Under the pieces are notes generated by a model. The model made no database searches, had not been told where the DNA came from, and saw only the letters and a program-made list of their open reading frames with translations. A stretch of DNA of 64,000 nt from contig NZ_CP124620.1 in NCBI RefSeq assembly GCF_030128875.1, positions 4,423,390 through 4,487,389 of the forward strand, written 5' to 3'. The position numbers and the translations under genes are program-made. Below, one piece after another: positions 55,389 to 63,888 of the stretch; position 1 is the first letter of the stretch, and each line of letters starts with the position of its first letter. The stretch is from Stenotrophomonas sp. BIO128-Bstrain (GTDB lineage Bacteria; Pseudomonadota; Gammaproteobacteria; Xanthomonadales; Xanthomonadaceae).

Positions 55389-56497
55389 AGGTCTTCCTGC
55401 GCTGGGCGGTCGATATGGCCGTCCGCTTCAGCAGCTCGCTGGACTGGGTGCTTTGCCTGGCATTGGGCGCGCTGATGCTGATCGGCCTGGCGGTGCTCAA
55501 GAGCGCCGGTGGCGACGGCCTGGTGTTCGCGCAGGGCGCGCGTTTCGCGGTCGGCCTGGCCGCGATGTGGGCGATTTCGCGGGTCTCGATCCTGCGCATC
55601 CGCTCGGCCACGCCCCTGATCTACGCGGTGTCGATGATTCCGCTGCTGGCCGTGTTCGTGCTGGGCACCGGCAAGTACGGCCGGCAGTGGCTGGATCTGA
55701 AGCTGTTCTACCTGCAGCCGGCCGAGCTGCTCAAGGTCAGCCTGCCGATGATGGTGGCCTGGTACCTGCATCGCATGCCGCTGCCGCCACGTTTCTCCAC
55801 GGTGCTGACCAGTGCGGTGATCATCGGCGTGCCGACCGGACTGGTGATGCTTCAGCCGGATTTCGGCACCGGCGTGCTGATCGCCGCCAGTGGCGCGTTC
55901 GTGCTGCTGCTGGCCGGGCTGCCGTGGTGGTGGGTGGGCGTGGCGGTCGGCGGGGTCGCCGCGGCCGCGCCGGTGGCCTGGTTCTGGCTGCTGCGCCCGT
56001 ACCAGAAGGACCGCATCATGATGTTCATGGACCCGGAGAGCGATGCGCTCGGTGCGGGCTGGAACATCATCCAGTCCAAGATCGCGATCGGCTCGGGCGG
56101 CTTCGATGGCAAGGGCTGGGGCCAGGGCTCGCAGTCGCACCTGAACTTCATTCCCGAACAGACCACCGACTTCGCCTTCTCCGTGCTCAGTGAAGAGTTC
56201 GGCTGGATCGGCGTGGCCATCGTGCTCGCCCTGTACCTGGTGGTGATCGGGCGCTGCCTGTGGATCGCCTCGCAGTCGCGCGATACCTATTCACGGCTGC
56301 TGGCCGGCGCGACCGGGCTGGCGTTCTTCGTCTACGTGCTGGTCAACGGCGGCATGATTTCCGGTTTGTTGCCGGTGGTGGGCGTGCCGATGCCCTTGAT
56401 TAGTTACGGCGGCACCTCGGCGGTATCGCTGCTGGCCGGCTTCGGCCTGGTGATGGCCGTGCGTCGCCACAATCCGGTGCACGGCGGCTACGGCTGA
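55385..56497 (+). CDS. rodA: Peptidoglycan glycosyltransferase RodA
   Basis: 370 residues of the SEDS family with about ten membrane helices. The family-signature region AIGSGGFDGKGWGQGSQ, then TTDFAFSVLSEEFGWIG is intact, as is the end VGVPMPLISYGGTSAVSL. With PBP2 it polymerises glycan chains during elongation. ATGA overlap with mrdA. A second, closely related gene follows after 166 bases. Confidence 0.96.
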   Translation: MKVFLRWAVDMAVRFSSSLDWVLCLALGALMLIGLAVLKSAGGDGLVFAQGARFAVGLAAMWAISRVSILRIRSATPLIYAVSMIPLLAVFVLGTGKYGRQWLDLKLFYLQPAELLKVSLPMMVAWYLHRMPLPPRFSTVLTSAVIIGVPTGLVMLQPDFGTGVLIAASGAFVLLLAGLPWWWVGVAVGGVAAAAPVAWFWLLRPYQKDRIMMFMDPESDALGAGWNIIQSKIAIGSGGFDGKGWGQGSQSHLNFIPEQTTDFAFSVLSEEFGWIGVAIVLALYLVVIGRCLWIASQSRDTYSRLLAGATGLAFFVYVLVNGGMISGLLPVVGVPMPLISYGGTSAVSLLAGFGLVMAVRRHNPVHGGYG

Positions 56498-56663
56498 GTG
56501 CGCGCGATGCGTACGCCGCGCACCGGCGGTACGTGTCGGCTAAGGATTGGGGTGCCCACGCGTGTTACGGTCCTGCGCTCGCGCCGGCCCGCATCGCGGG
56601 TCCGCTTTCTGTTCGCCGTGTCGCCTCCTGCTGTGCGTCGCGTCATCCACAGGAGTCGTCCGC

Positions 56664-57764
56664 ATGGTCGAACTACTGCAGCGCGCACGCGCCGTGTTCC
56701 ATTTCTTCTTCCGCACGCTGGACCTGCCGCTGCTGGGCGCCTTGTGCCTGCTGATGGTGGCCGGCCTGGCCGTGCTGCACAGCGTGGACGGGCCCGTGCA
56801 TGCGCAGGCGATGCGCTACGGCGCCGGGCTTGCCGCCCTGTGGGGGCTGTCGCGGCTGCCGGTGGTGGAACTGCGCGCGTGGTCGCCGTGGATCTACACC
56901 CTGTCCCTGCTGCCGCTGCTGGCGGTGTATGTGGTGGGCACCGGCAAATACGGCCAGCGCTGGTTGAACCTGGGCGTGTTCTACCTGCAGCCCTCCGAGC
57001 TGCTCAAGCTGAGCCTGCCGATGATGATGGCCTGGTATCTGCACAAACAGCCGTTGCCGCCGCGGCCGCGTGCGGTGCTCACCGCCGCGGTGCTGATCGG
57101 TGGCCCCGCCGTGCTGATCCTGCTGCAGCCCAACCTCGGCACGGCCACGCTGGTGACCGCCAGCGGGGTGTTCGCGCTGCTGTTGGCGGGTCTGCGCTGG
57201 TGGTGGATGGCCGTGGCCCTGGGCGGGCTGTCGGTTGCTGCGCCGCTGGCCTGGTTCGGGCTGCTGCGCCAGTACCAGAAGGATCGCGTGCTGACCTTCC
57301 TGTACCCGGAGAACGATCCGCTGGGCACCGGCTGGAACATCATCCAGTCCAAGATCGCGATCGGCTCGGGCGGCATGCACGGCAAAGGCTGGGGGCAGGG
57401 GACCCAGGCCACGCTGGATTTCCTGCCCGAGTACACCACCGACTTCGCCTTCTCGGTGCTGGCCGAGGAGTTCGGCTGGGTCGGCGTGGCGGTGGTGCTC
57501 AGCCTGTTCCTGTTCGTCACCGCGCGCTGCCTGTGGATCGCCAGCCAATCGCGCTGTGGCTACTCGCGCCTGTTGGTGGGCACCACCGGCCTGGTGTTCT
57601 TCGTCTATGTGCTGGTCAACGGCGGCATGATCTCCGGCCTGCTGCCGGTGGTGGGCGTGCCGATGCCGCTGATCAGCTATGGCGGCACCTCGGCGGTCTC
57701 GCTGCTGGCCAGTTTCGGGCTGGTCATGGCCGCACGACAGCACCAGCCGGTGCACGCCACATGA
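56664..57764 (+). CDS. Second RodA-like SEDS glycosyltransferase (tandem paralogue)
   Basis: 366 residues, strongly similar along its whole length to the RodA just upstream (shared IIQSKIAIGSGG, KGWGQGTQ, TTDFAFSVLAEEFGW, GGMISGLLPVVGVPMP). All SEDS signature motifs are retained, so it is probably active. Differences cluster in the first 60 residues (LDLPLLGALCLLMVAGLAVL) and cytoplasmic loops. AGGAG eight bases before the ATG supports start 56664; it lacks the overlap seen in the rest of the cluster, so it may have its own expression. Confidence 0.92.
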   Translation: MVELLQRARAVFHFFFRTLDLPLLGALCLLMVAGLAVLHSVDGPVHAQAMRYGAGLAALWGLSRLPVVELRAWSPWIYTLSLLPLLAVYVVGTGKYGQRWLNLGVFYLQPSELLKLSLPMMMAWYLHKQPLPPRPRAVLTAAVLIGGPAVLILLQPNLGTATLVTASGVFALLLAGLRWWWMAVALGGLSVAAPLAWFGLLRQYQKDRVLTFLYPENDPLGTGWNIIQSKIAIGSGGMHGKGWGQGTQATLDFLPEYTTDFAFSVLAEEFGWVGVAVVLSLFLFVTARCLWIASQSRCGYSRLLVGTTGLVFFVYVLVNGGMISGLLPVVGVPMPLISYGGTSAVSLLASFGLVMAARQHQPVHAT

Positions 57765-57874
57765 GCGAGTTTGCGCAGCCGCTGCGCGGGCACCCATGGG
57801 GAAACGGTTTCAGGTGCACACGTTGTCAACGCGCGCGGGCAAAAGTGAGAAGTGGCGCACAGATATGAAGTGAC

Positions 57875-57916
57875 TTGATCTCGATCAATGGACTTGTCGT
57901 AAACGGCCTGCACAAT
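57875..57916 (+). promoter_or_regulatory. FNR/Anr-type activated promoter
   Basis: TTGAT-CTCG-ATCAA (57875-57888) is a perfect match to the FNR consensus TTGAT-N4-ATCAA. A -10 like CACAAT lies at 57911-57916. If transcription starts at about 57923, the box is centred at -41.5, the classical position of class II FNR-dependent promoters. No protein-coding gene begins nearby. Confidence 0.6.
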
Positions 57917-57922
57917 GGCGGC

Positions 57923-58165
57923 CCGCCAACAACGACGCGCTGAGCCAAGCATCGCGGAGGGGGAGTCTGGCGGGGAGTAGTTGACCTCACAGGCAGAGGG
58001 GCGAAGCGCGCGCTGGGGAGATGCGCGCCGCGCCGCTGCCGATCAGGTCCGGTTTGGCCGGTTGCGTCTGCGGGGATGGGGACGCAACCGGCGAACCTCT
58101 TGTGGCGTCCCTACCAACCTCCAAAAGTGAGACGTGCGTTGCGAGGCAGCCCTTGCTGGGCTGCC
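57923..58165 (+). ncRNA. Candidate FNR-controlled small RNA
   Basis: Predicted from position only. A transcript from about 57923 would contain a 12-bp hairpin (58057-58092, stem GCCGGTTGCGTC with a 12-base loop), an exposed C-rich stretch CTACCAACCTCC that can pair with Shine-Dalgarno sequences, and a second hairpin GGCAGCCC-TTGCT-GGGCTGCC at 58145-58165. No T-run follows the last hairpin, so the 3' end is uncertain and it may be a long mltB leader instead. Confidence 0.35.
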
Positions 58166-58349
58166 CCGGCCGTTTGGTGGCGGGCCGTGCCGCACACCGG
58201 TACCGCCGCGATCGTGGCGCCCCCTGCAGCAATACATGAATGGGCGCAGGTCATGCGCCTGTCTACACACGGCCTTAACGGCCGTGGAGAAACTCGGGCA
58301 ATCCGTTGAGATTCATGGTCTTAGGGGTTTTAATTCATCCATGACCTGC

Positions 58350-58355
58350 TAACCT
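58350..58355 (+). promoter_or_regulatory. -10 hexamer placed for a leaderless mltB mRNA
   Basis: TAACCT ends six bases before the mltB ATG; no Shine-Dalgarno between. Confidence 0.35.
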
Positions 58356-58361
58356 GCCGCG

Positions 58362-59507
58362 ATGATTCGACGCTCCCTGGCCTGCATGCTCACGCTCGGT
58401 TTGGTCGCTTGTGCGACCCAGCCGCAGACTCCTTCACCGACGCCGCAGGCCTCGGGTGTTCCCGTCACGCCGGCCCCGGGCAGCAAGGGTCCGGCCGAAG
58501 CTGCCCCGGAGGCAGCCGGAGCCAACGCCGCCCCGGTGGATCTGACCCCGGTGCCCTTCGAGGTGGCCCGCGCCAACTTCGTGCGCGATACCGCCGCCCG
58601 TTACGGCATTCCGGCCGCGCAGATCGAGGCGACACTGGCCCAGGCGCAGATCCGTGATCCGATCATCGCCGCGATGTCGCGCCCGGCCGAGCGGGTCAAA
58701 CCGTGGAACGAGTACCGGCCGATGTTCATCAGCCAGGCGCGGATCGAGGGCGGAAAGAAATTCCTCGCCCAGCACCGCGATGAGTTGATGCGCGTGCAGC
58801 AGCGCACCGGCGTCCCGGCAGAGGTGATCGTGGCGATCATCGGCGTGGAAACCAGCTACGGCGGCAATACCGGCAACTACCGCGTGCTCGATGCGCTGTA
58901 CACACTGGCCTTCAAGTACCCGCGCAGCGGCGACCCGGCCAAGCTTGAACGTGAAGTGCGCCGCGAGCTGTTCTTCCGCGACGAGCTCTCGCGCCTGTTC
59001 GCGCTGACCCGCGATGAAAAGCTGGACATCACCGCGATCAAGGGCAGCTACGCCGGCGCGATGGGCATGGGCCAGTTCATGCCCTCCAGCTATCTGGACT
59101 ATGCGGTGGACGGCAACGGCGATGGCCGCCGCGATCTGTTCAACAGCTACGACGACGTGTTCTCGTCGATCGCCAATTACTTCGTCAAGAAGGGCGGTTG
59201 GGTCCGTGGTGGCCCGGTGGCCGTGCCGGCCACACTGCAGGCCGGTCGCGAGGAATTCAATCCGACCGAATGGGCGCCGACCTGGACGCTGTCGCAGCTG
59301 GCCCAGCGGGGGTACCAGCCCAGCGTGCCGGTCGCCGCGGGCCTGACCGCCACCCCGATCACCCTGGAAGGCAGCACCGGCAAGCAGTACTGGCTGGGCT
59401 TCCAGAACTACTACGCCATTACCCGCTACAACCTCTCGAAAATGTATGCGATGGCCGTGTACCAGCTGTCCCAGGCCATTGCTGGACAGGAGTTGCCGCC
59501 GGCATGA
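58362..59507 (+). CDS. mltB: Lytic murein transglycosylase B
   Basis: 381 residues. Lipoprotein signal (LACMLTLGLVAC, Cys17), a Pro/Ala-rich linker to about residue 60, then the MltB domain. The catalytic Glu163 lies in GVETSYGGNTG; GAMGMGQFMPSSYLDYAVDG and YDDVFSSIANYFVKKGGW are family marks. It cleaves peptidoglycan to anhydro-muropeptides; in S. maltophilia such enzymes influence beta-lactamase induction. rlpA overlaps its stop (ATGA). Confidence 0.96.
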   Translation: MIRRSLACMLTLGLVACATQPQTPSPTPQASGVPVTPAPGSKGPAEAAPEAAGANAAPVDLTPVPFEVARANFVRDTAARYGIPAAQIEATLAQAQIRDPIIAAMSRPAERVKPWNEYRPMFISQARIEGGKKFLAQHRDELMRVQQRTGVPAEVIVAIIGVETSYGGNTGNYRVLDALYTLAFKYPRSGDPAKLEREVRRELFFRDELSRLFALTRDEKLDITAIKGSYAGAMGMGQFMPSSYLDYAVDGNGDGRRDLFNSYDDVFSSIANYFVKKGGWVRGGPVAVPATLQAGREEFNPTEWAPTWTLSQLAQRGYQPSVPVAAGLTATPITLEGSTGKQYWLGFQNYYAITRYNLSKMYAMAVYQLSQAIAGQELPPA

Positions 59508-60820
59508 ACACGATCGCACGCTCCAGATGGCTGATCCCGGGTCTGTTGATACTGGCACTGGCCGCCTGCAGCAGTGCGCCGAAGAAACCCGGTGCCAGCA
59601 GCGCCGGCAGCAGCAAGCCGTCCGCCGCGGTGGTGCAGGGCAAGGGCGGGCGTCCGGCGCATTGCCCGGAAGGCTCTCCCTACAAGGCGGCTGCTGAAGA
59701 TCCCAGCACGCGCGGCGATTACCGCGCCGGCGGTCTGTACAAGCCGGGCGTGAATGACAGCACCCCCACCTACATCCCGAACGTGGCCTGCATCCCCGAG
59801 CCGGAAGTGGTCGATCTGCCGCGCTCGCCGATTGGCAACAAATCGCCGTACGTCGTGCTGGGCAAGCAGTACCAGGTGATGGACAAGACCCGCGGCTACG
59901 CCGAGAAGGGCACTGCTTCCTACTATGGCGCCAAGTTCCACGGCCGCCTGACTTCCAACCGCGAGGTGTACGACATGTACGCCTTCACCGCCGCGCACAA
60001 GACACTGCCGCTGCCGAGCTTTGCCCGGGTGACCAACCTGGACAACGGCGAATCGGTGATCGTGCGCGTCAACGATCGCGGCCCGTTCCACGATGGGCGC
60101 GTAGTCGATCTCAGTTATGCGGCCGCCGTGCGCCTGGGCATCACCCAGCGCGGCACCGGCAACGTGGAGGTGCGTGCGCTGGCACCGGGGGATGACAACC
60201 TGATGGTCGACAAGCCCAGCCGCCGCGAGCGCCGCGAGGTCGCCGCCGCTGCGGCTGCCGCCGCCTCCGCGCCCGCCGCTGCCGTGCGCAGTGCCAGCGA
60301 GATGGATGCGCTGGTCGGCAAGCTGCCGGCCGCCACGGCGACCGCCGCCGCCAAACCGGCCGGCGAGAAGTACCGCTACCGCGTGGCCGATTCGGCCAAG
60401 CCGGGCAACGCCGACAACTTTGATCACTGGATGCGCGACAACGGTGTGCGCGTTGCCACCGGCAAGCCCGCCACCACCCAGGCTGCCAGCGTCAACAGTG
60501 CGCCGGTGGCGGTGGCCGCATTGCCCGCCGCCGCACCCGCGGCGCGTCCGGCACCGGCCCCCGGTGCAACGCTTTCCCAGCAGGTGCTCGGCAGCGTGCT
60601 GCTGCAGGTCGCCAGCTTCGCCAGCCGTGACAACGCCACCCGCGCGCTCGGCCAGCTGTCCTCGGCGGGCATCGCCGGGGCCAGCATCAGCGACATCGTC
60701 AGTGGCGGGCGCACCCTGTGGCGCCTGCGCGTGCCGGCCCCCGACCATGCCAGCGCCTCGGAACTTGCCGGCCGGATTGCCGGTCTGGGCTTCGGGGCGC
60801 CGCAGATCGTGAAGGACTGA
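59504..60820 (+). CDS. rlpA: Septal ring lytic transglycosylase RlpA
   Basis: 438 residues. Lipoprotein signal ending LAAC, then the double-psi beta-barrel domain at about 140-230 (GTASYYGAKFHGRLTSN, VIVRVNDRGPFHDGRVVDLS), where the conserved Asp-Arg-Gly-Pro is intact. A long Ala-rich linker (residues 245-355) leads to a SPOR domain at 365-438 (VLLQVASFASRDNATRAL) that binds denuded glycan at the septum. Translationally coupled to mltB. Confidence 0.95.
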   Translation: MNTIARSRWLIPGLLILALAACSSAPKKPGASSAGSSKPSAAVVQGKGGRPAHCPEGSPYKAAAEDPSTRGDYRAGGLYKPGVNDSTPTYIPNVACIPEPEVVDLPRSPIGNKSPYVVLGKQYQVMDKTRGYAEKGTASYYGAKFHGRLTSNREVYDMYAFTAAHKTLPLPSFARVTNLDNGESVIVRVNDRGPFHDGRVVDLSYAAAVRLGITQRGTGNVEVRALAPGDDNLMVDKPSRRERREVAAAAAAAASAPAAAVRSASEMDALVGKLPAATATAAAKPAGEKYRYRVADSAKPGNADNFDHWMRDNGVRVATGKPATTQAASVNSAPVAVAALPAAAPAARPAPAPGATLSQQVLGSVLLQVASFASRDNATRALGQLSSAGIAGASISDIVSGGRTLWRLRVPAPDHASASELAGRIAGLGFGAPQIVKD

Positions 60821-60869
60821 GCCTTCCACTGCCCGCGGCACGCCAGCGCGTGCCGCCGCTCCTTGGGCC

Positions 60870-60875
60870 TACAAT
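60870..60875 (+). promoter_or_regulatory. Candidate -10 hexamer of dacC
   Basis: TACAAT lies 52 bases before the dacC ATG, in the gap after rlpA; the -35 is weak. Confidence 0.35.
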
Positions 60876-60926
60876 GCCCGTTATCCCTCATCCACCCCTT
60901 GGCGCCCTCCAGGAGCTTGCTGTCCG

Positions 60927-62144
60927 ATGAAATTCCGCTTTGCCGCCGCTGCCATGGCCACGACCCTGTTCGTGGGCATGGTTTCCGCCCAGACCCCTGC
61001 GCCGACCCCGGCACCGGCGCCTGCTCCCGCCGCCGCCGCTCCGGCCACCGTGGCGACCCCGCCGGCCCCCAAGCCCAGCGTCTCCAAGGCCTGGATCCTG
61101 ATGGATTACGCCACCGGGCAGGTCCTGGCCGGTGAAAACGTGCACGAACAACTGGCCCCGGCCAGCATCACCAAGGTGATGACGTCGTATGTCGTGGCCG
61201 CCGAGGTCAAGAACGGCAAGGTCCGCACCGACGACCAGGTGATGATGAGCGAGCGCGCCTGGCGCGAGGGCGGCGCCGGCACCGACGGCAGCTACAGCGG
61301 CTTCCCGGTCAACCAGACCGCACGCCTGGAAGACATGGAAAAGGGCATGGCGATCCAGTCCGGCAACGATGCCGCGATCGCCCTGGCCGAACACGTGGCC
61401 GGCAGCGAAGAGGCCTTCGCCTCGCTGATGAACAGCTACGCCGCCAAGATCGGCATGAAGGATTCCCACTTCGTCAACGCCCACGGCCTGAGCGCCCCGG
61501 GCCACCACACCACCGCGTACGACCTGGCCCTGCTGGGCCGCGCGATGGTGCGTGACTATCCGGAAACCTACGCCTACAACAAGGTGAAGGAATTCACCGT
61601 CGGCAACATCACCCAGCCCAACCGCAACCTGCTGCTGTGGCGCGACCAGAGCGTGGACGGCATCAAGACCGGCCATACCTCCGAAGCCGGCTACTGCCTG
61701 ATGAGCTCGGCCCAGCGGGGTGACCAGCGCCTGGTCGCCGTGGTGCTCGGTGGCGGCTCGGAAAAGCAGCGCGCCGATGACAGCCTGGCGCTGCTCAACT
61801 GGGGCTTCCGCTTCTTCGAAACCCACCGCATGTACGAGCCGGGCAAGGTCGTGGCCGAGCACAAGGTGTGGAAGGGCAAGACCGACAAGCTGCAGCTGGG
61901 CGTGGCCCAGCCGATGCTGGTCAGCGTCCCGCGCGGCCGCTACAACGATCTCAAGCCGAGCATCGATGTGCCCAAGACCCTCGAAGCGCCGTTCACCGCC
62001 GGCCAGCAGGTTGGCACCCTGAAGGTGATGCTGGACAACCAGGTCGTCGCCCAGGCCCCGCTGGTGGCCGTGGCCGCCGTGGAAGAAGCCGGCTTCTTCA
62101 AGCGCCTGTGGGACAGCTTCTGGATGTGGTGGGAATCGGAGTAA
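60927..62144 (+). CDS. dacC: D-alanyl-D-alanine carboxypeptidase (PBP5/6-type)
   Basis: 405 residues. Signal peptide (FAAAAMATTLFVGMVSAQ), an unusually Pro/Ala-rich linker (TPAPTPAPAPAP), then the transpeptidase-like domain: Ser80 and Lys83 (SITK), SGN at 145-147, KTGH at 247-250. A beta domain and a C-terminal amphipathic helix (FFKRLWDSFWMWWESE) anchor it to the outer face of the inner membrane. It trims the terminal D-Ala of muropeptides. Confidence 0.95.
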   Translation: MKFRFAAAAMATTLFVGMVSAQTPAPTPAPAPAPAAAAPATVATPPAPKPSVSKAWILMDYATGQVLAGENVHEQLAPASITKVMTSYVVAAEVKNGKVRTDDQVMMSERAWREGGAGTDGSYSGFPVNQTARLEDMEKGMAIQSGNDAAIALAEHVAGSEEAFASLMNSYAAKIGMKDSHFVNAHGLSAPGHHTTAYDLALLGRAMVRDYPETYAYNKVKEFTVGNITQPNRNLLLWRDQSVDGIKTGHTSEAGYCLMSSAQRGDQRLVAVVLGGGSEKQRADDSLALLNWGFRFFETHRMYEPGKVVAEHKVWKGKTDKLQLGVAQPMLVSVPRGRYNDLKPSIDVPKTLEAPFTAGQQVGTLKVMLDNQVVAQAPLVAVAAVEEAGFFKRLWDSFWMWWESE

Positions 62145-62163
62145 TCCGGTTCGACCGCACTGA

Positions 62164-62193
62164 AAAAAGACCGGCGAAAGCCGGTCTTTTTTT
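62164..62193 (+). terminator. Rho-independent terminator after dacC
   Basis: 12-bp stem AAAAAGACCGGC / GCCGGTCTTTTT with GAAA loop and T-run to 62193. Confidence 0.93.
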
Positions 62194-62207
62194 GGGGTGG
62201 GCGATGA

Positions 62208-62230
62208 GCCGACCAACGGTCGGCACCTAC
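62208..62230 (-). repeat. SMAG (GTAG) palindromic element
   Basis: Minus strand GTAGGTGCCGACCGTTGGTC and onward; first of three copies in the dacC-lpxR gap. Confidence 0.82.
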
Positions 62231-62253
62231 CAGGTGAACCGGTGCGGATCCGG

Positions 62254-62276
62254 GTAGTGCCGGCCGCTGGCCGGCT
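62254..62276 (+). repeat. SMAG (GTAG) palindromic element
   Basis: GTAGTGCCGGCCGCTGGCCG and onward; the middle copy, opposite orientation to its neighbours. Confidence 0.85.
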
Positions 62277-62304
62277 CCTGGCACACCGGGCTGGGGTCAC
62301 GGGG

Positions 62305-62328
62305 TGCCGACCAACGGTCGGCAGCTAC
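62305..62328 (-). repeat. SMAG (GTAG) palindromic element
   Basis: Minus strand GTAGCTGCCGACCGTTGGTC and onward; third copy, nearly identical in its stem to 62208-62230. Confidence 0.82.
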
Positions 62329-62351
62329 CCGCTTCACGATCAGTCGCTCGC

Positions 62352-63416
62352 TTACAGCGAGCGGCTGATCGTGAAGCTGCCGAACACCGGCGCCTCACGC
62401 TGCCCATCGAACTCGCGCGTGCTGTGGTAACGGGCCAGCGCGAACTTCCAGCGACCGCGCATCACCGCCAGCCCGTAACCGGCCGTCCCCACCACGTGGC
62501 GCTTGTCCACGCTGTGGCTGTTGCGGAAGGTATTGCCGTCCAGCGTGATATCGCGGATCACCCACGCCGCATCCGTGGTGGCGAACAGATGCCACGACCA
62601 GCCGCTCGGCTTGCCGCCGCGCGTCGGCGCAGTGTTCTCACCGGCCGGGCGCAGCGGCGTGCTGCCGAAATCGTCCGGCAACTTCCAACCAAAGCGCACC
62701 TCGCCACCGGCATTGAGGTGCGTGGCCAGATTGCCCACCGCGCCACCGTAGTGGCTGATCGCATCCCAGCCCCAGCCGCCCAGGTTCTCACTGGCGTCGG
62801 CCGGCCACCGCCGCATCCGCTCGTGCGTGAGCATGATCACCGGCTCGTTGTGCAGCTGGTTGTCCCAACCCTGGAACTTCTCATCGCCCAGCAGCTCGTG
62901 CACCGCGTTCTGGACTTCCTTGCCCTGGGCCCACGGCCCCACCACGCCCAACGCCAGCTGCGTGGTCTGCAACCGGTCGCCGCGACGCGCGTTGTAACCG
63001 AAGCTGCCGATCAGCACGCCCGCATACGGCCGGTCGTCCTCGATCAGGTCCTTCCGGGTGAAATCGGTGGGGGTGAAGATGCCCTGGGCCAGGCTGAAGA
63101 TCATGTTCTGCTGTTCGTACTCGCCCGGATGCAGCCGCTCCAGGTGGCTGTTGACCCAGCGCGCCAGGCGCGGCAGGCACGGGTCATCGGTGTAATCGAC
63201 CAGATTCGGCGAGACGAAGGTGATCTGGGCGCCGTTGGTATAGCCCTGGTCCTGGTCCTTGCCACCGAAGAGGTCGTTGTCGACGCGGAAATTGACCTGC
63301 GGCGGGTGCTCGCGCATCGCATCGGGCCCGCATTGAGTGGCGGCGTGGGCGGCAGGCGCGGCCAGGGCCAGGACGCCGGCGAGTGCGGCCGGCAGCGCAA
63401 AGGGCTTCAGAGACAT
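62352..63416 (-). CDS. lpxR: Lipid A deacylase LpxR family protein
   Basis: 354 residues. Signal peptide (LPAALAGVLALAAPAAHA), then an outer-membrane beta-barrel. VNFRVDNDLFGGKDQDQGYT holds the conserved Asn/Asp calcium-binding pair, and WDNQLHNEPVIMLTHERM the conserved middle motif of LpxR. LpxR removes the 3'-acyloxyacyl chains from lipid A in the outer membrane. It is convergent with dacC; the promoter should lie in 63417-63609, shared with the divergent DUF493 gene. Confidence 0.9.
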   Translation of the reverse strand: MSLKPFALPAALAGVLALAAPAAHAATQCGPDAMREHPPQVNFRVDNDLFGGKDQDQGYTNGAQITFVSPNLVDYTDDPCLPRLARWVNSHLERLHPGEYEQQNMIFSLAQGIFTPTDFTRKDLIEDDRPYAGVLIGSFGYNARRGDRLQTTQLALGVVGPWAQGKEVQNAVHELLGDEKFQGWDNQLHNEPVIMLTHERMRRWPADASENLGGWGWDAISHYGGAVGNLATHLNAGGEVRFGWKLPDDFGSTPLRPAGENTAPTRGGKPSGWSWHLFATTDAAWVIRDITLDGNTFRNSHSVDKRHVVGTAGYGLAVMRGRWKFALARYHSTREFDGQREAPVFGSFTISRSL

Positions 63417-63596
63417 GGGATACCAGACGGGGATTTATTCTTTCTTAAGCCGGCACAGCGTAATCAGAGCGTGATGTCGTGAACAGCACTGCGCACGCAC
63501 TGCTGCGTATCAGTGGCGATACAGACGTTTTCACGGGCCGTTCGGCGCCGCTGTGCGCACGATCAAGCAGCGCTTGGGTTCGGGCGCAGGCATCCC

Positions 63597-63602
63597 CATA
63601 AT
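63597..63602 (+). promoter_or_regulatory. -10 hexamer placed for a leaderless DUF493 mRNA
   Basis: CATAAT ends seven bases before the ATG at 63610, with no Shine-Dalgarno. Confidence 0.4.
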
Positions 63603-63609
63603 CCCGGTC

Positions 63610-63888
63610 ATGGAGATCAAGTCTGACAACCCCGACCACGGCTTCCAGTTTCCCGGCCAGTTCGAACTCAGCGCCATGGGCGCGGCCGGCAAGGACCTGG
63701 AACGCGAACTGCCGCGCCTGCTCGAGCTGGCCGGCGTGGATGTGCTGAGCGAGCGCATCAGCTGGAAACACTCGTCCAACGGCAAGTATGTGTCGGTGCG
63801 GCTGGTGTTCAAGGCGGATAACCGCGACCAGTACGACGCCGCCCACAACGCCCTGCGCGACCACCCGGAAGTGAAGTGGACGCTGTAA
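63610..63888 (+). CDS. DUF493 (YbeD) family protein
   Basis: 92 residues, ACT-like fold. MEIKSDNPDHGFQFPGQFEL and YVSVRLVFKADNRDQYDAAH are the family marks. In E. coli ybeD lies between dacA and lipB; the same order (dacC, lpxR inserted, ybeD, lipB) is kept here, suggesting a lipoate-linked or regulatory role. The lipB start overlaps its end. Confidence 0.93.
   Translation: MEIKSDNPDHGFQFPGQFELSAMGAAGKDLERELPRLLELAGVDVLSERISWKHSSNGKYVSVRLVFKADNRDQYDAAHNALRDHPEVKWTL

Larger units (their letters stand above)
57765..58361. other. 597-base gene-free stretch with FNR-type promoter and hairpins
   Basis: No gene-like frame with a ribosome site was found. Contents in order: a small GCGCAG-CCG-CTGCGC hairpin near the rodA-paralogue stop, a perfect FNR-type box (57875-57888), a correctly placed -10 (57911-57916), then a region with two strong hairpins (58057-58092 and 58145-58165). 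An anti-Shine-Dalgarno-like ACCAACCTCCAAAA stretch lies between them. The mltB -10 is at the right end. Confidence 0.6.

Noticed and set aside
58021..58239. 72-codon open frame in the gene-free stretch after the second rodA
   Set aside because: GGGGAG directly abuts the ATG with no spacing, and the translation has no ordered pattern; the hairpins argue for RNA instead.
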